The notes below the pieces were generated by a model. That model had not been told where the DNA came from and did no database searches. It saw only the letters and a program-made list of their open reading frames with translations. This document shows positions 7,149 to 15,967 of a DNA stretch of 64,000 bases, piece after piece; position 1 is the first letter of the stretch; each line of letters begins with the position of its first letter. The stretch lies in the NCBI RefSeq assembly GCF_011761305.1, contig NZ_JAAOZC010000002.1:430001-494000 (forward strand). The letters are read 5' to 3'. The DNA comes from Sphingomonas vulcanisoli (GTDB lineage Bacteria; Pseudomonadota; Alphaproteobacteria; Sphingomonadales; Sphingomonadaceae). A program made the translations under genes and the position numbers.

Positions 7149-7207
7149 GCCAGCTATAACGTCGCTTCGAGCGTGGAAGTTGCGCCTGTTTCGGAACTGA
7201 ACTGAAG

Positions 7208-9895
7208 ATGAGCGATTCCACCCCCTCGCGCCCTTCGCCAGATTTGGCCGCGGCTGTCGCACGGGCAGATGCTCATGCGCCCTTCCTGAGGCGGCTGATC
7301 GCACGGCGACCCGAGGTCGTCGCCGCTTTGGTCAGCGGCGGGCTGGCGGCGGCGATTGCGGCAGGCAAATCGGAAGACGACGATCTCGGCGTGGCATTAC
7401 GCCGCGAGCGTCAAGCGGTGGCGCTGGCCGTGGCGCTGGCCGATCTCGCCGGCGCGCCGCTGGAGCAGGTTACGCGCGCGCTCAGCGATTTCGCCGACAG
7501 CGCGCTCGATCGGGCGATCGGCCATGCGCTGCACAGCCGCTACCCCGATGCCGAACCACGCGGTCTGGCGGCGCTGGCGCTGGGCAAGCAGGGCAGCCGT
7601 GAACTCAACTACTCCTCGGACATCGATCCGATTCTGCTCTACGATCCCCCAACTCTGCCCCATCTTGCCCGCGAGGAGCCCGCCGAAGCCGCGCAGCGGC
7701 TGACGCGCGCGATCCTGGCCTTGCTGCAGGAGCCGAGTGGCGAGGGCATCGTGCTGCGCGTCGATCTCCGCCTGCGTCCGGCCTCCGAGGCAGCACCGCT
7801 CGCGGTGCCGATCGACGCCGCGATCGGCCATTATGAAACGTCGGCCTTGCCGTGGGAGCGGGCGGCGATGATCCGCGCGCGTGCGGCAGCGGGGGATCAG
7901 ACGCTCGGCGATCGCTTCCTTGGGCAGATCCAGCCGTTCGTCTGGCGGCGCGGGCTCGATTATGGCGCGATCGGCGAGATGCGCGCACTTTCGCGCCGCA
8001 TCCGCGCGCACCATGCGCAGGTGCAGGCACTGGGGCCGGGCTATGACGTCAAGCGCGGCCGCGGCGGCATCCGCGAGGTCGAATTCTTTGCGCAGATCCA
8101 TCAGCTGATCCATGGCGGCCGCGATCCGGGGTTGCGCACCCCTGCGACGCTCGATGCGCTCGCGGCGCTCGCCGCGGCAGGTTGGATCGGACATGACGAG
8201 GCCGCGACGCTGGCCGATGCCTATCGCCTGCTCCGCACGATCGAACACCGCCTGCAAATGGTGGAGGACAAGCAGACCCACCGTATCCCGATTGAAGCAG
8301 ACGCGATCGATAACGTCGCCCGGCTCGGCGGCTATGCCGATGGCGCGGCTATGCTCGATGATCTGCGGCCAAGGATCGAGGCGGTCGGCGCGATCTACGA
8401 TGGCCTGGAAGGTGAGGACGATCCCGGGCTGCCGCAGGAACAAGAGGCGCTGAACCGCCAGCTGGCCACGCTGGGTTTCACCGATCCGGGCGCGGCAGGC
8501 GCGCGGATTGCCGAATGGCGCCGGGGCAGCGTCCGCACGACACGATCGACCGCGGCGCGCGAGGCTTTGGAGAAGGTGCTGCCATCGCTGGTCGAGGCGA
8601 TCGGACGGGCGCCCGCGGCCGATGAGGGACTGCTGCGGTTCGATCGGCTGATCGACGGCCTGCCGAGCGCGCTCAATCTTTTCCGCCTGCTCGAGGCGCG
8701 GCCGACCCTAGTCGCGCTGCTCGCCACGATCCTCGGCCATGCCCCCGCGCTGGCGAGCGATCTCGCGCGGCGGGCGAACCTGCTCGATGGCCTGATCGAC
8801 GCCACCGCACTGGAACCGCCCCCCTCGGTGGACGCGCTGATCGCCGAATTCGGAAGGCCGGGGGCCGGCGATTATGAAAAGCTGCTCGATCGCGTCCGCC
8901 TCGATGTCGGCGAGCGGCGGTTTGCTTTGGGCGTGCAGCTGCTCTCGGGCACGCGCGATCCGATCGCGGTCGGCGAAGGCTATGGGCGTGTCGCGGAGGC
9001 GGCGATCGCGGTACTCGCCGGCGCGGCGGCGGCGGAGTTCGAGGCGGCGCATGGCAAAGTGCCGGGCGGGGAGCTCGTCATCCTTGCGCTCGGCCGGATG
9101 GGCGGCGGGGTGCTGACCCATGCCTCGGACCTCGATCTTATCTATCTCTTCACCGGCGATTTTCTGGTGGAATCGGATGGCCGCCGCCCGCTCGGCGCGA
9201 CGACCTATTTCCAGCGCCTCGCCCAGCGCGTTACCGCCGCGCTTTCGGCGCCGACCGCGAGCGGGCCACTCTATGAGGTCGATACCCGGCTGCGACCCTC
9301 GGGTGCGCAAGGGCTACTCGCGGTCTCGATCGAGAGCTTCCAGCGTTACGAGGCCGAGGATGCCTGGACGTGGGAGCATATGGCGCTGGCCCGCGCCCGC
9401 CCGCTGTTCGGATCGGCAGCGGCGCGCGGCCAACTCCAAGCGGTGATCGACGCCACGCTGCGCCGGGAGCGCGATCCCGTTAAGCTCACCGCCGATGCGG
9501 CGCGGATGCGCGACGAGATTGCCAAGCATAAGCCGCCAGCCGGTCCGCTCGACGTCAAGCTGATCGAAGGCGGGCTGGTCGATGCCGAATTCGCGGTCCA
9601 CACGCTCCAACTGCGCGACCATATCGGCTTTTCACCGCGCCTGGCCGAGGCGGCGCGGACGCTGGAGGCGGCGGGCAAGCTGGCGTCGGGGTTCGATGCG
9701 GCAGCGGCGCTGATGACGCGGATGCTGATCATGCTCCGCCTGCTCGCCGGACCGGACGGCGCGCCGGGCTCAGCCTCGCAGGGGCTGATGGCCGAGGCCT
9801 GCGGCTATGGCGCGTGGGAGGATCTTCTTGCCGCTTATGAAGAGGCGCGGGTGCTGATCGGTGGCGAGTGGCGGCGGATCGCGCAAGGCTGCTAG
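7208..9895 (+). CDS. glnE: bifunctional glutamine synthetase adenylyltransferase / deadenylase GlnE
   Basis: The product has 895 residues with two nucleotidyltransferase domains in tandem. The N-terminal one (adenylyl removal) carries GSRELNYSSDIDPILLYD near residues 133-150. The C-terminal one (adenylyl addition) carries LGRMGGGVLTHASDLDLIYL near 627-646; both have the metal-binding DxD. A helical regulatory part lies between, and a C-terminal helical domain ends the protein. GlnE switches glutamine synthetase off and on in answer to PII and glutamine, so it belongs with glnK-amtB 10 kb downstream. The start ATG follows CTGAAG. Confidence 0.96.
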   Translation: MSDSTPSRPSPDLAAAVARADAHAPFLRRLIARRPEVVAALVSGGLAAAIAAGKSEDDDLGVALRRERQAVALAVALADLAGAPLEQVTRALSDFADSALDRAIGHALHSRYPDAEPRGLAALALGKQGSRELNYSSDIDPILLYDPPTLPHLAREEPAEAAQRLTRAILALLQEPSGEGIVLRVDLRLRPASEAAPLAVPIDAAIGHYETSALPWERAAMIRARAAAGDQTLGDRFLGQIQPFVWRRGLDYGAIGEMRALSRRIRAHHAQVQALGPGYDVKRGRGGIREVEFFAQIHQLIHGGRDPGLRTPATLDALAALAAAGWIGHDEAATLADAYRLLRTIEHRLQMVEDKQTHRIPIEADAIDNVARLGGYADGAAMLDDLRPRIEAVGAIYDGLEGEDDPGLPQEQEALNRQLATLGFTDPGAAGARIAEWRRGSVRTTRSTAAREALEKVLPSLVEAIGRAPAADEGLLRFDRLIDGLPSALNLFRLLEARPTLVALLATILGHAPALASDLARRANLLDGLIDATALEPPPSVDALIAEFGRPGAGDYEKLLDRVRLDVGERRFALGVQLLSGTRDPIAVGEGYGRVAEAAIAVLAGAAAAEFEAAHGKVPGGELVILALGRMGGGVLTHASDLDLIYLFTGDFLVESDGRRPLGATTYFQRLAQRVTAALSAPTASGPLYEVDTRLRPSGAQGLLAVSIESFQRYEAEDAWTWEHMALARARPLFGSAAARGQLQAVIDATLRRERDPVKLTADAARMRDEIAKHKPPAGPLDVKLIEGGLVDAEFAVHTLQLRDHIGFSPRLAEAARTLEAAGKLASGFDAAAALMTRMLIMLRLLAGPDGAPGSASQGLMAEACGYGAWEDLLAAYEEARVLIGGEWRRIAQGC

Positions 9896-9926
9896 GACGC
9901 CTCCAGACTCAACAGAGGAGCTTTCG

Positions 9927-10391
9927 ATGATCGAACAAGGCGATGCCGCCCCCGACGTGACCTTGCAGATGGGCGATGGATCGATGCTGCCGCTCAGCAA
10001 GCTTTCCCGCCCACTGGTCGTCTATTTCTATCCCAAGGACGACACCTCCGGCTGCACCGCCGAGGCCAAGGACTTTTCCGAGCTTGCCGCCGCGTTCGAG
10101 ATGGCAGGGACGGGGCTGCTCGGCGTCAGCAAGGATAGCCCCCAGAAGCATGCCAAATTTGCGGCGAAATATGACCTCAAGGTGCCGTTGGCGACCGATG
10201 CCGATGGTTCGGTGTGCGAGGGCTTCGGCACTTGGGTGGAGAAGAGCCTGTATGGCCGCAAATATATGGGGATCGAGCGCGCGACGTTCCTGATCGATGC
10301 ACAGGGCAAGATTGCGAAAGTGTGGCGCAAGGTTTCGGTGAAGGGCCACGCGCAGGACGTGCTGGCGGCGGCGCGAGGGCTGACGGGGTGA
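9927..10391 (+). CDS. bcp: peroxiredoxin of the BCP/PrxQ type
   Basis: The product has 154 residues with the thioredoxin-like peroxiredoxin fold. The peroxidatic Cys is C43 in DDTSGCTAEAKDF. The usual resolving Cys five residues later is absent (Lys-48). A second Cys is C97 in DADGSVCEGFG, at the place of the third Cys of E. coli Bcp. It reduces hydroperoxides in the cytosol. GAGGAG lies six bases before the ATG, which supports 9927 over an upstream start. The stop overlaps the GTG of the DUF455 gene. Confidence 0.93.
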   Translation: MIEQGDAAPDVTLQMGDGSMLPLSKLSRPLVVYFYPKDDTSGCTAEAKDFSELAAAFEMAGTGLLGVSKDSPQKHAKFAAKYDLKVPLATDADGSVCEGFGTWVEKSLYGRKYMGIERATFLIDAQGKIAKVWRKVSVKGHAQDVLAAARGLTG

Positions 10392-11338
10392 GCCTCCAAA
10401 ATCCTCCCCTGCAAGGGGAGGGGAACCATCCGCAGGATGGTGGAGGGGTATCCTGCCATCGAGAGGGTGACGCCCCTCCGTCAGCGCTGCGCGCTGCCAC
10501 CTCCCCTTCCAGGGGAGGAACTATAGGCGCCGCCTGCCGCACCGTTCTCCTTAGCGCAGAACCGCACGCCAAGGTGATGGCCGCCCGGGCGCTTGCGCGC
10601 GACTGGCGGCTGGGGCGGCTCGAACACAGCTTCGATGCCGCCATGCCCGATCGCCCGGCGCGGCCCGATCGGCCCGAGCTGCTGCCGCCCAACCGCATGC
10701 CCAAGCGCGGCCGCGGCGGCAGCGCGGAGGGGCGGACCGCTTTGCTCCATTCGCTCGCGCACATCGAATTTTCGGCGATCGATCTCGCGGTCGATTTGGT
10801 CGGGCGGTTCGGGGTGCAGTTTCCGCGCGCTTTCGTCGACGATTGGCTCAGGGTCGCGGCGGACGAGGCGATGCATTTCGCGATCCTCGATCGGCGGCTT
10901 CGCGCGCTCGGTTCGCACTATGGCGCCCTGCCCGCGCATGATGGATTGTGGGAGGCGGCGGAGCAGACCGCAGGCGATGCGCTCGCGCGGCTGGCGATCG
11001 TGCCGCTGGTGCTGGAGGCGCGCGGGCTGGACGTAACGCCGCAGACGATCGAACGGCTCCAGGCCCATGGCGATCACGCCAGCGCCCGCCTGCTCCACCG
11101 CATCTACACCGATGAAATCGTCCATGTCGGGACGGGCATGCGATGGTTTGATTCGGCCTGTGCCGCGCAAGGCCTGGCGCCCGTCGCGCATTGGCGCGGG
11201 CTTGTCCTTCAGTATTTTCGCGGAGGGCTGAAGCCTCCGTTCAACGACTCAGCGCGTTCGCAAGCCGGTCTAACGCCCGATTTTTACCTTGATGTTGCAG
11301 CCTCCGGAAACGGCCGACACACTGCAGTCAATCGCTAG
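10388..11338 (+). CDS. DUF455 ferritin-like protein with a repeat inside its 5' coding end
   Basis: From the GTG that overlaps the bcp stop (GTGA) the frame gives 316 residues. Residues about 50-300 are a DUF455 ferritin-like helical domain: HIEFSAIDLAVDL, ADEAMHFAILDRRL and HRIYTDEIVHVGTGMRWF carry the E/H metal-type residues. Codons 5-44 are repeat DNA (10401-10520) read in frame, so the likely ancestral N-terminus ran Met-Ser-Leu directly into IGAACRTVLLSAEPHAKVMA. Alternatively translation starts at the ATG of VMAARAL (10577) after the repeat, which would cost the first helix. DUF455 proteins have no settled role. Confidence 0.8.
   Translation: MSLQNPPLQGEGNHPQDGGGVSCHREGDAPPSALRAATSPSRGGTIGAACRTVLLSAEPHAKVMAARALARDWRLGRLEHSFDAAMPDRPARPDRPELLPPNRMPKRGRGGSAEGRTALLHSLAHIEFSAIDLAVDLVGRFGVQFPRAFVDDWLRVAADEAMHFAILDRRLRALGSHYGALPAHDGLWEAAEQTAGDALARLAIVPLVLEARGLDVTPQTIERLQAHGDHASARLLHRIYTDEIVHVGTGMRWFDSACAAQGLAPVAHWRGLVLQYFRGGLKPPFNDSARSQAGLTPDFYLDVAASGNGRHTAVNR
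10401..10520. repeat. palindromic repeat, family A, copy 1 (in a coding region)
   Basis: A 120-base element has outer arms TCCTCCCCTGCAAGGGGAGG and CCTCCCCTTCCAGGGGAGGA and inner segments GGAGGGGT and ACCCCTCC-like. It matches the copy at 22027-22150 in the opposite orientation: both, read in the same sense, translate as GGGVS..R.GD.PP.ALRAATSP.RGG. It is open in the frame of the DUF455 gene. Confidence 0.85.
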
Positions 11339-11431
11339 CGGGAGGGGCAATTCCAGCTGCGGTTGTGTTCTTGACGGGTCATTCGTGGCGGGGGCTGCGC
11401 GTGATTCCGAACTCACATCGCCGGGGAAGTA

Positions 11432-12130
11432 ATGACGTTTCGTCAAATGTTTGTGCGCGCCATCGGCGCCGCGTCGATCGCCTTCGTTGCTATGTCCGCC
11501 GCTAACGCCGCCGATGTTACTGCGCCGGAAAAGGGCGCACGGATCAGCGGCGATGTCGCGTCTGATCAGGCATCAGCGGTCGGCAGCAATGAAGATCAGT
11601 TCCACGCGCTGTTCACCGGCTGGCAGCGTCAGGATGCCGTCGGCACCCAGGCGATGGCCGTACCCTCGTCCAAGCCCCTCAACACCGCGACTTTCACCTC
11701 CGGCTTCGGCGTCCGCTCCGATCCTTTCCGCGGGTCTGCAGCGATGCACGCCGGCATCGATCTCGCCGCGCCCACCGGCACCGCCGTCTACGCAACCGCC
11801 GATGGCGTCGTCGATCATGCTTCGTGGGAAGGCGGCTATGGCAACATGGTCGAGATCAACCATGGCAAGGGGCTGGAGACGCGCTTCGGCCACCTGTCGC
11901 GCATTCTCGTACACGATGGCCAGACGGTGCACCGCGGCGATCTGATCGCGCTGGTCGGCTCAACCGGCCGCTCGACCGGCCCGCACCTCCATTATGAGGT
12001 CCGGATGGACGGCCATGCGGTCAATCCGATCCCCTATCTGCAGGCGAGCGACTATGTCGTGGCGATGCAGCAGCGCGCCAACACCGTCGCCCAGGGCGGC
12101 CCGGACGATGTCGACGGCGGGCAGGATTGA
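11432..12130 (+). CDS. secreted M23-family (LytM) metallopeptidase
   Basis: The product has 232 residues with a signal peptide (cleavage probable after MSAANA, about residue 26). The peptidase domain has the zinc motif HAGIDLA near residue 109 and HLHYEV near 188, so the H...D and HxH residues of an active M23 endopeptidase are intact. Such enzymes cut peptide cross-links in peptidoglycan. GGGGAAGT lies just before the ATG. It lacks LysM domains, unlike the second M23-like gene at 24946-25929. Confidence 0.9.
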   Translation: MTFRQMFVRAIGAASIAFVAMSAANAADVTAPEKGARISGDVASDQASAVGSNEDQFHALFTGWQRQDAVGTQAMAVPSSKPLNTATFTSGFGVRSDPFRGSAAMHAGIDLAAPTGTAVYATADGVVDHASWEGGYGNMVEINHGKGLETRFGHLSRILVHDGQTVHRGDLIALVGSTGRSTGPHLHYEVRMDGHAVNPIPYLQASDYVVAMQQRANTVAQGGPDDVDGGQD

Positions 12131-12175
12131 TCCTCGCCGCTTGTTGAAGACCGTCGGGGCGCCTATCTCGCAGAC

Positions 12176-12508
12176 ATGAGCGAACTCGCGATCGACCTTA
12201 CCCCGTCCGCTGCCCAGCGCGTGGCGACGATTGCCACCAAGCAGGGCAAGCCCGCGATCCTGCGGCTGGCCGTCGAAGGCGGCGGTTGTGCTGGCTTCCA
12301 GTATAAATTCGGTCTCGCCGATGCGGTGGAGGGCGATGATACGCTCGCCGAGCGCGATGGCGTCACTTTGGTGGTCGATAGCGTCAGCCTCGATCTCGTG
12401 CGCGGATCGGCGGTCGATTATGTCGAATCGCTCGGCGGCGCGGCGTTTCGCGTCAACAATCCTGTCGCGGCTTCGGGCTGCGGCTGCGGCACGAGCTTCT
12501 CGATCTAG
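12176..12508 (+). CDS. erpA: HesB/IscA-type iron-sulfur cluster insertion protein (ErpA-like)
   Basis: The product has 110 residues, the usual length of A-type iron-sulfur carriers. The three conserved cysteines are in GGGCAGFQYKF and SGCGCGTSF. These proteins accept a cluster from the scaffold and pass it to target enzymes. A-type carriers cannot be separated securely by sequence, but ErpA is the common form in this group. No isc or suf genes adjoin it here. Confidence 0.9.
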   Translation: MSELAIDLTPSAAQRVATIATKQGKPAILRLAVEGGGCAGFQYKFGLADAVEGDDTLAERDGVTLVVDSVSLDLVRGSAVDYVESLGGAAFRVNNPVAASGCGCGTSFSI

Positions 12509-12513
12509 CGATG

Positions 12514-12607
12514 CCGTCATGCTGAACTCGTTTCAGCATCCATTCCTCCACCGGCACCGTCCCTGCGCGTTGCACGATAGATCCTGAAACAAGTTCAGGA
12601 TGACGGG
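12514..12607. repeat. intergenic palindromic repeat, family C
   Basis: The outer arms CCGTCATGCTGAACTCGTTTC and TCCTGAAACAAGTTCAGGATG (ending ACGG) are imperfect inverted copies around a 45-base centre. The form is that of a REP-type element. It lies between erpA and xth, both on the plus strand. Confidence 0.75.
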
Positions 12608-12634
12608 AGGGCGGGCGAGGGCTAACGCGGCCCC

Positions 12635-13411
12635 ATGAAGATCGCGACCTTCAACGTGAACGGCATCGGGGCGCGGCTGCCGCGGCTGCTGGAGTGGCTG
12701 GAGGAGACCCAGCCCGATATCGCCTGCCTCCAGGAATTGAAGGCGCCTGACGAGCGCTTCCCCGAAGCCGAGATCAAGACCGCCGGCTACAATTCCGTGT
12801 GGCACGGACAGAAGAGCTGGAACGGTGTCGCCATTCTCGCCAAGGGCATGGATATCCACCTGACCCGCAAGGGCCTGCCCAATGATCCCGATCCTTCGCA
12901 CAGCCGCTATATCGAGGCCGCGGTCGGCGGGCTGATCGTCGGCGGCTTGTACCTGCCCAACGGCAATCCGATCCCCGGCCCCAAGTTCGATTACAAGCTA
13001 GCCTGGTTCGAAGCCTTGATCGATCACGCCAGGACATTGTGGGCTACCGAGGCGCCGGTGGTGCTGGCGGGGGATTGGAACGTGATCCCCACCGAGTCCA
13101 CCGACGACGTTTATTCGGCCAAGCGGATGGCGGGCGATGCGCTGATGCAGCCCGAAAGCCGCGCCTGCTTCGCGCGGCTTAAACATGCCGGCTGGATCGA
13201 TGCGCTGCGCGCGATCCAGCCGAGTGGCCCGGTCTACACCTTCTGGGATTATACGATGAACGCCTGGGCGCGGGATGCGGGCTTCCGCATCGATCATCTG
13301 ATGCTCAGCCCCGCCGCCGCCGATTGCCTGATCGATGCCGGCGTCGATCGCGATACGCGCGCCAAGGAGAAGGCGAGCGATCATGCGCCGACCTGGATCA
13401 AGCTTCGCTAA
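12635..13411 (+). CDS. xth: exodeoxyribonuclease III
   Basis: The product has 258 residues and belongs to the endonuclease/exonuclease/phosphatase fold. Motifs in order: FNVNGIGARL (residues 6-15), CLQELKAPDERFP (metal-binding Glu), LAGDWNVIPTESTDDVY (catalytic Asp/Asn) and SDHAPTWIKL at the C-terminus (catalytic Asp-His). This is the AP endonuclease / 3'-exonuclease of base excision repair. The length and motifs fit XthA closely. Confidence 0.94.
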   Translation: MKIATFNVNGIGARLPRLLEWLEETQPDIACLQELKAPDERFPEAEIKTAGYNSVWHGQKSWNGVAILAKGMDIHLTRKGLPNDPDPSHSRYIEAAVGGLIVGGLYLPNGNPIPGPKFDYKLAWFEALIDHARTLWATEAPVVLAGDWNVIPTESTDDVYSAKRMAGDALMQPESRACFARLKHAGWIDALRAIQPSGPVYTFWDYTMNAWARDAGFRIDHLMLSPAAADCLIDAGVDRDTRAKEKASDHAPTWIKLR

Positions 13412-13426
13412 CCCAATGAGGAGAAG

Positions 13427-13933
13427 ATGATGCGTGCCTTCCTTGCTCTCGCCCCGCTCGCGCTGATCACCGCATCGGCGCAGGCCGCGTCCTCTACCGT
13501 TATGCTCAAGAGCGCATCCGGTCCCGCGGGCACGGCGGTGCTGACCGATGCGCCGAAGGGCCTGCTGATCCATATCGAGGCGAGCGGGCTCACGCCGGGC
13601 TGGCACGCGATCCACATCCACGAGAAAGGCGATTGCTCGGACGCCGCGTTCAAGATGGCCGGCGCGCACGTCCATGCGATGACGCCCGCGGTCCACGGCC
13701 TGCTCAACCCGGCGGCCAACGATCAGGGTGATCTGCCCAACATCTACGCCGCCGCGGACGGCAGCGCCAAGGCCGATCTGTTCACCGCCACGGCATCGCT
13801 TTCGGGCGCGATCGGGGCGAAGCTGCTCGATGCCGACGGCTCGGCGATCGTGATCCACGCCAAGCCCGACGATTACACCACGCAGCCGATCGGTGGCGCG
13901 GGTGATCGGGTGGTCTGCGGGATCGTGAAGTAA
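13427..13933 (+). CDS. sodC: secreted Cu/Zn superoxide dismutase-like protein with an altered zinc site
   Basis: The product has 168 residues with a signal peptide ending SAQA. Copper ligands H63, H65 (HIHEKGDC), bridging H81 and H144 (VIHAKPDDY) are present, as are the disulfide cysteines C70 and C164 and the active-site R161. Of the zinc ligands H81, H90 and D102 are present, but the third His, expected at 99, is Asp (sequence ANDQGDLPNI). Periplasmic SodC removes superoxide. GAGGAG lies before the tandem ATG codons; the second (13430) is also possible. Confidence 0.88.
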   Translation: MMRAFLALAPLALITASAQAASSTVMLKSASGPAGTAVLTDAPKGLLIHIEASGLTPGWHAIHIHEKGDCSDAAFKMAGAHVHAMTPAVHGLLNPAANDQGDLPNIYAAADGSAKADLFTATASLSGAIGAKLLDADGSAIVIHAKPDDYTTQPIGGAGDRVVCGIVK

Positions 13934-13990
13934 GAGACCGTTTGAAACGCGCGAAAGAGCGAGTTTCGGACCAACCCCTAAGACAAATCG

Positions 13991-14028
13991 GGCGCTCCGC
14001 TGCGTTAGTCAATGCGCCGCGGAGCGCC
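13991..14028. terminator. 10-bp inverted repeat between convergent sodC and nadB
   Basis: GGCGCTCCGC (13991-14000) and GCGGAGCGCC (14019-14028) pair perfectly around an 18-base loop. The position between two converging genes suits a bidirectional transcription end, but no T-run follows on either side. The rest of the gap shows nothing recognisable. Confidence 0.4.
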
Positions 14029-14123
14029 GCCGCTGTCACCCCACCCCCCGGCGGCGACATCGGCAGCCTTCTTGTAGACTTGATTCGTTGCCGAAATGAA
14101 GCCCTTGTTAGATTAACGCCGCT

Positions 14124-15713
14124 TCACGGTACGAGGATCGTGTCCACCGCCTCAGGTGAGGTCTCGGGATAATCGAGCGTGTAGTGCAGCCCGCGGCTCT
14201 CATGCCGGTGCAGCGCGGAGCGCACAATAAGATCGGCGACATCGACCAGATTGCGCAACTCGATCAGATCGGCGGTAACGCGGTAATTGCCGTAATAGTC
14301 CGCCACCTCCCCGCGCAGCAGATCGACGCGATGTTTGGCACGCTCCAGCCGCTTGGTGGTGCGGACGATGCCGACATAATCCCACATGAAGCGGCGAATC
14401 TCGCGCCAATTGTGCTGGACGATCACATCCTCGTCCGCCTCGGACACGCGGCTCTCGTCCCACGGCAGGATCGGCGGCGGCGCGGGCAGATCGTCCCAGC
14501 GGGCAAGGATGTCAGCGGCGGCCGCCTCCCCGAACACCAGGCATTCGAGCAGCGAGTTGGAGGCAAGCCGGTTGGCGCCGTGCAAGCCTGACTGCGTGCA
14601 TTCGCCCGCCGCATAGAGGCCGGGCAGATCGGTGCGCCCTGCCATATCCACGAGGATGCCACCGCAGGTGTAATGTTGGGCGGGGACGACCGGGATCGGC
14701 CCCTTGGTCATATCGATGCCCAGACCGATCAGCTTTTCGTAGATGTTGGGGAAGTGGCCCATCACGAAATCGGCGGGCATATGGCTGATGTCGAGATGGA
14801 CGTAATCGAGGCCAAAGCGCTTGATCTCGGCATCGATCGCGCGCGCCACCACATCACGCGGGGCCAGTTCCAGCCGCTCGTCATAATAAGGCATGAAGCG
14901 CTTGCCGGTCTTGGGATTGATCAGCCGGCCGCCTTCGCCGCGCACCGCCTCGGTGATCAGGAAATTCTTGACTTCGAGGTTCCACAGGCAGGTCGGGTGG
15001 AACTGCATGAACTCCATGTTGGAGATGCGGCAGCCCGCGCGCCACGCCATCGCGATGCCGTCGCCGGTCGCGCCGCGCGGCGCGGTGGAATAGAGATAGG
15101 CGCGGCCAGCGCCGCCGGTGGCGAGGATGGTCGCGCGCGCGGTGAACAGCTCGACATGCCCGCTTGCGCGGCTGAGCGCATAGGCGCCCCAGACATGCCC
15201 CTCGCCCGAATAGCGCTCGCCATGCCGCCCGGTTACAAGATCGAGCGCGGCACGATCGGGCATCAATGTGATATTCGGATGCGCGGCGGCAGCGCGTTCG
15301 AGCGCATGCTGCACCGCAGCCCCGGTCGCGTCATCGACATGGACGATGCGGCGGTGACTGTGCCCGCCCTCGCGGGTGAGGTGCAGCACGCCCTCGTCGG
15401 CGGTAAAGGGCACACCCAGCTGCTCCAGCCGCTCGATCGCGAGCGGCGCGTTGCCGACGACATATTCGACCGTGGCGCGGTTATTGAGCCCCGCTCCCGC
15501 AATCATCGTATCACTGACATGCGCCTCGAAACTGTCCCCCGCCTCCAGTACGGCGGCGATCCCGCCTTGGGCCCAGGCGGTGGAACCCTCAGACAACGCG
15601 CCCTTGGCGACCACACAGACCTTAAGGCGATTGGCAAGGTTGAGCGCCGCGGTGAGACCCGCCGCGCCGGAGCCAATAATCAGGACGTCGTAATTGTGCT
15701 GTTCGCCGGACAA
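14124..15713 (-). CDS. nadB: L-aspartate oxidase
   Basis: The product has 529 residues. The FAD-binding Rossmann start is VLIIGSGAAGLTAALNLA. Further family motifs are EGSTAWAQGGIAA, EFMQFHPTCLW, EAVRGEGGRLIN and HGANRLASNSLLECLVFG. It oxidises aspartate to iminoaspartate, the first step of quinolinate and NAD synthesis; nadA and nadC are not here. The start is TTG at 15713, supported by GGGAGAG six bases upstream and by the N-terminus of the flavin fold beginning at once. The 250 bases upstream hold no gene I recognise. Confidence 0.95.
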   Translation of the reverse strand: MSGEQHNYDVLIIGSGAAGLTAALNLANRLKVCVVAKGALSEGSTAWAQGGIAAVLEAGDSFEAHVSDTMIAGAGLNNRATVEYVVGNAPLAIERLEQLGVPFTADEGVLHLTREGGHSHRRIVHVDDATGAAVQHALERAAAAHPNITLMPDRAALDLVTGRHGERYSGEGHVWGAYALSRASGHVELFTARATILATGGAGRAYLYSTAPRGATGDGIAMAWRAGCRISNMEFMQFHPTCLWNLEVKNFLITEAVRGEGGRLINPKTGKRFMPYYDERLELAPRDVVARAIDAEIKRFGLDYVHLDISHMPADFVMGHFPNIYEKLIGLGIDMTKGPIPVVPAQHYTCGGILVDMAGRTDLPGLYAAGECTQSGLHGANRLASNSLLECLVFGEAAAADILARWDDLPAPPPILPWDESRVSEADEDVIVQHNWREIRRFMWDYVGIVRTTKRLERAKHRVDLLRGEVADYYGNYRVTADLIELRNLVDVADLIVRSALHRHESRGLHYTLDYPETSPEAVDTILVP

Positions 15714-15967
15714 GCCGCTCTCCCGAAGCGAGGCGGCATAGAGGGGGATGCCTGCGCGCTCAAGCCTTCACCATTGGCCACCAATCGCCTTTGCTGAGCT
15801 AGTCCGGTTTTTGTGTGTCAGGATGACCGGAAACCCCGCAGCGGCAGCCCATCCTGCATTTCGCCCTGGCGGAGGCTGGTGGACGCAAGTCCGTTACACA
15901 GGCCAGCCGCTGCTTCCTTACATTGCTCTCGCCGCTTTTGGGAGTGCGGCTATTCTGCGCCAGAAAG

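Noticed and set aside
15714-15967. A riboswitch or small RNA upstream of nadB
   Set aside because: I could not match the conserved core of any riboswitch class I know, and no convincing fold was seen.
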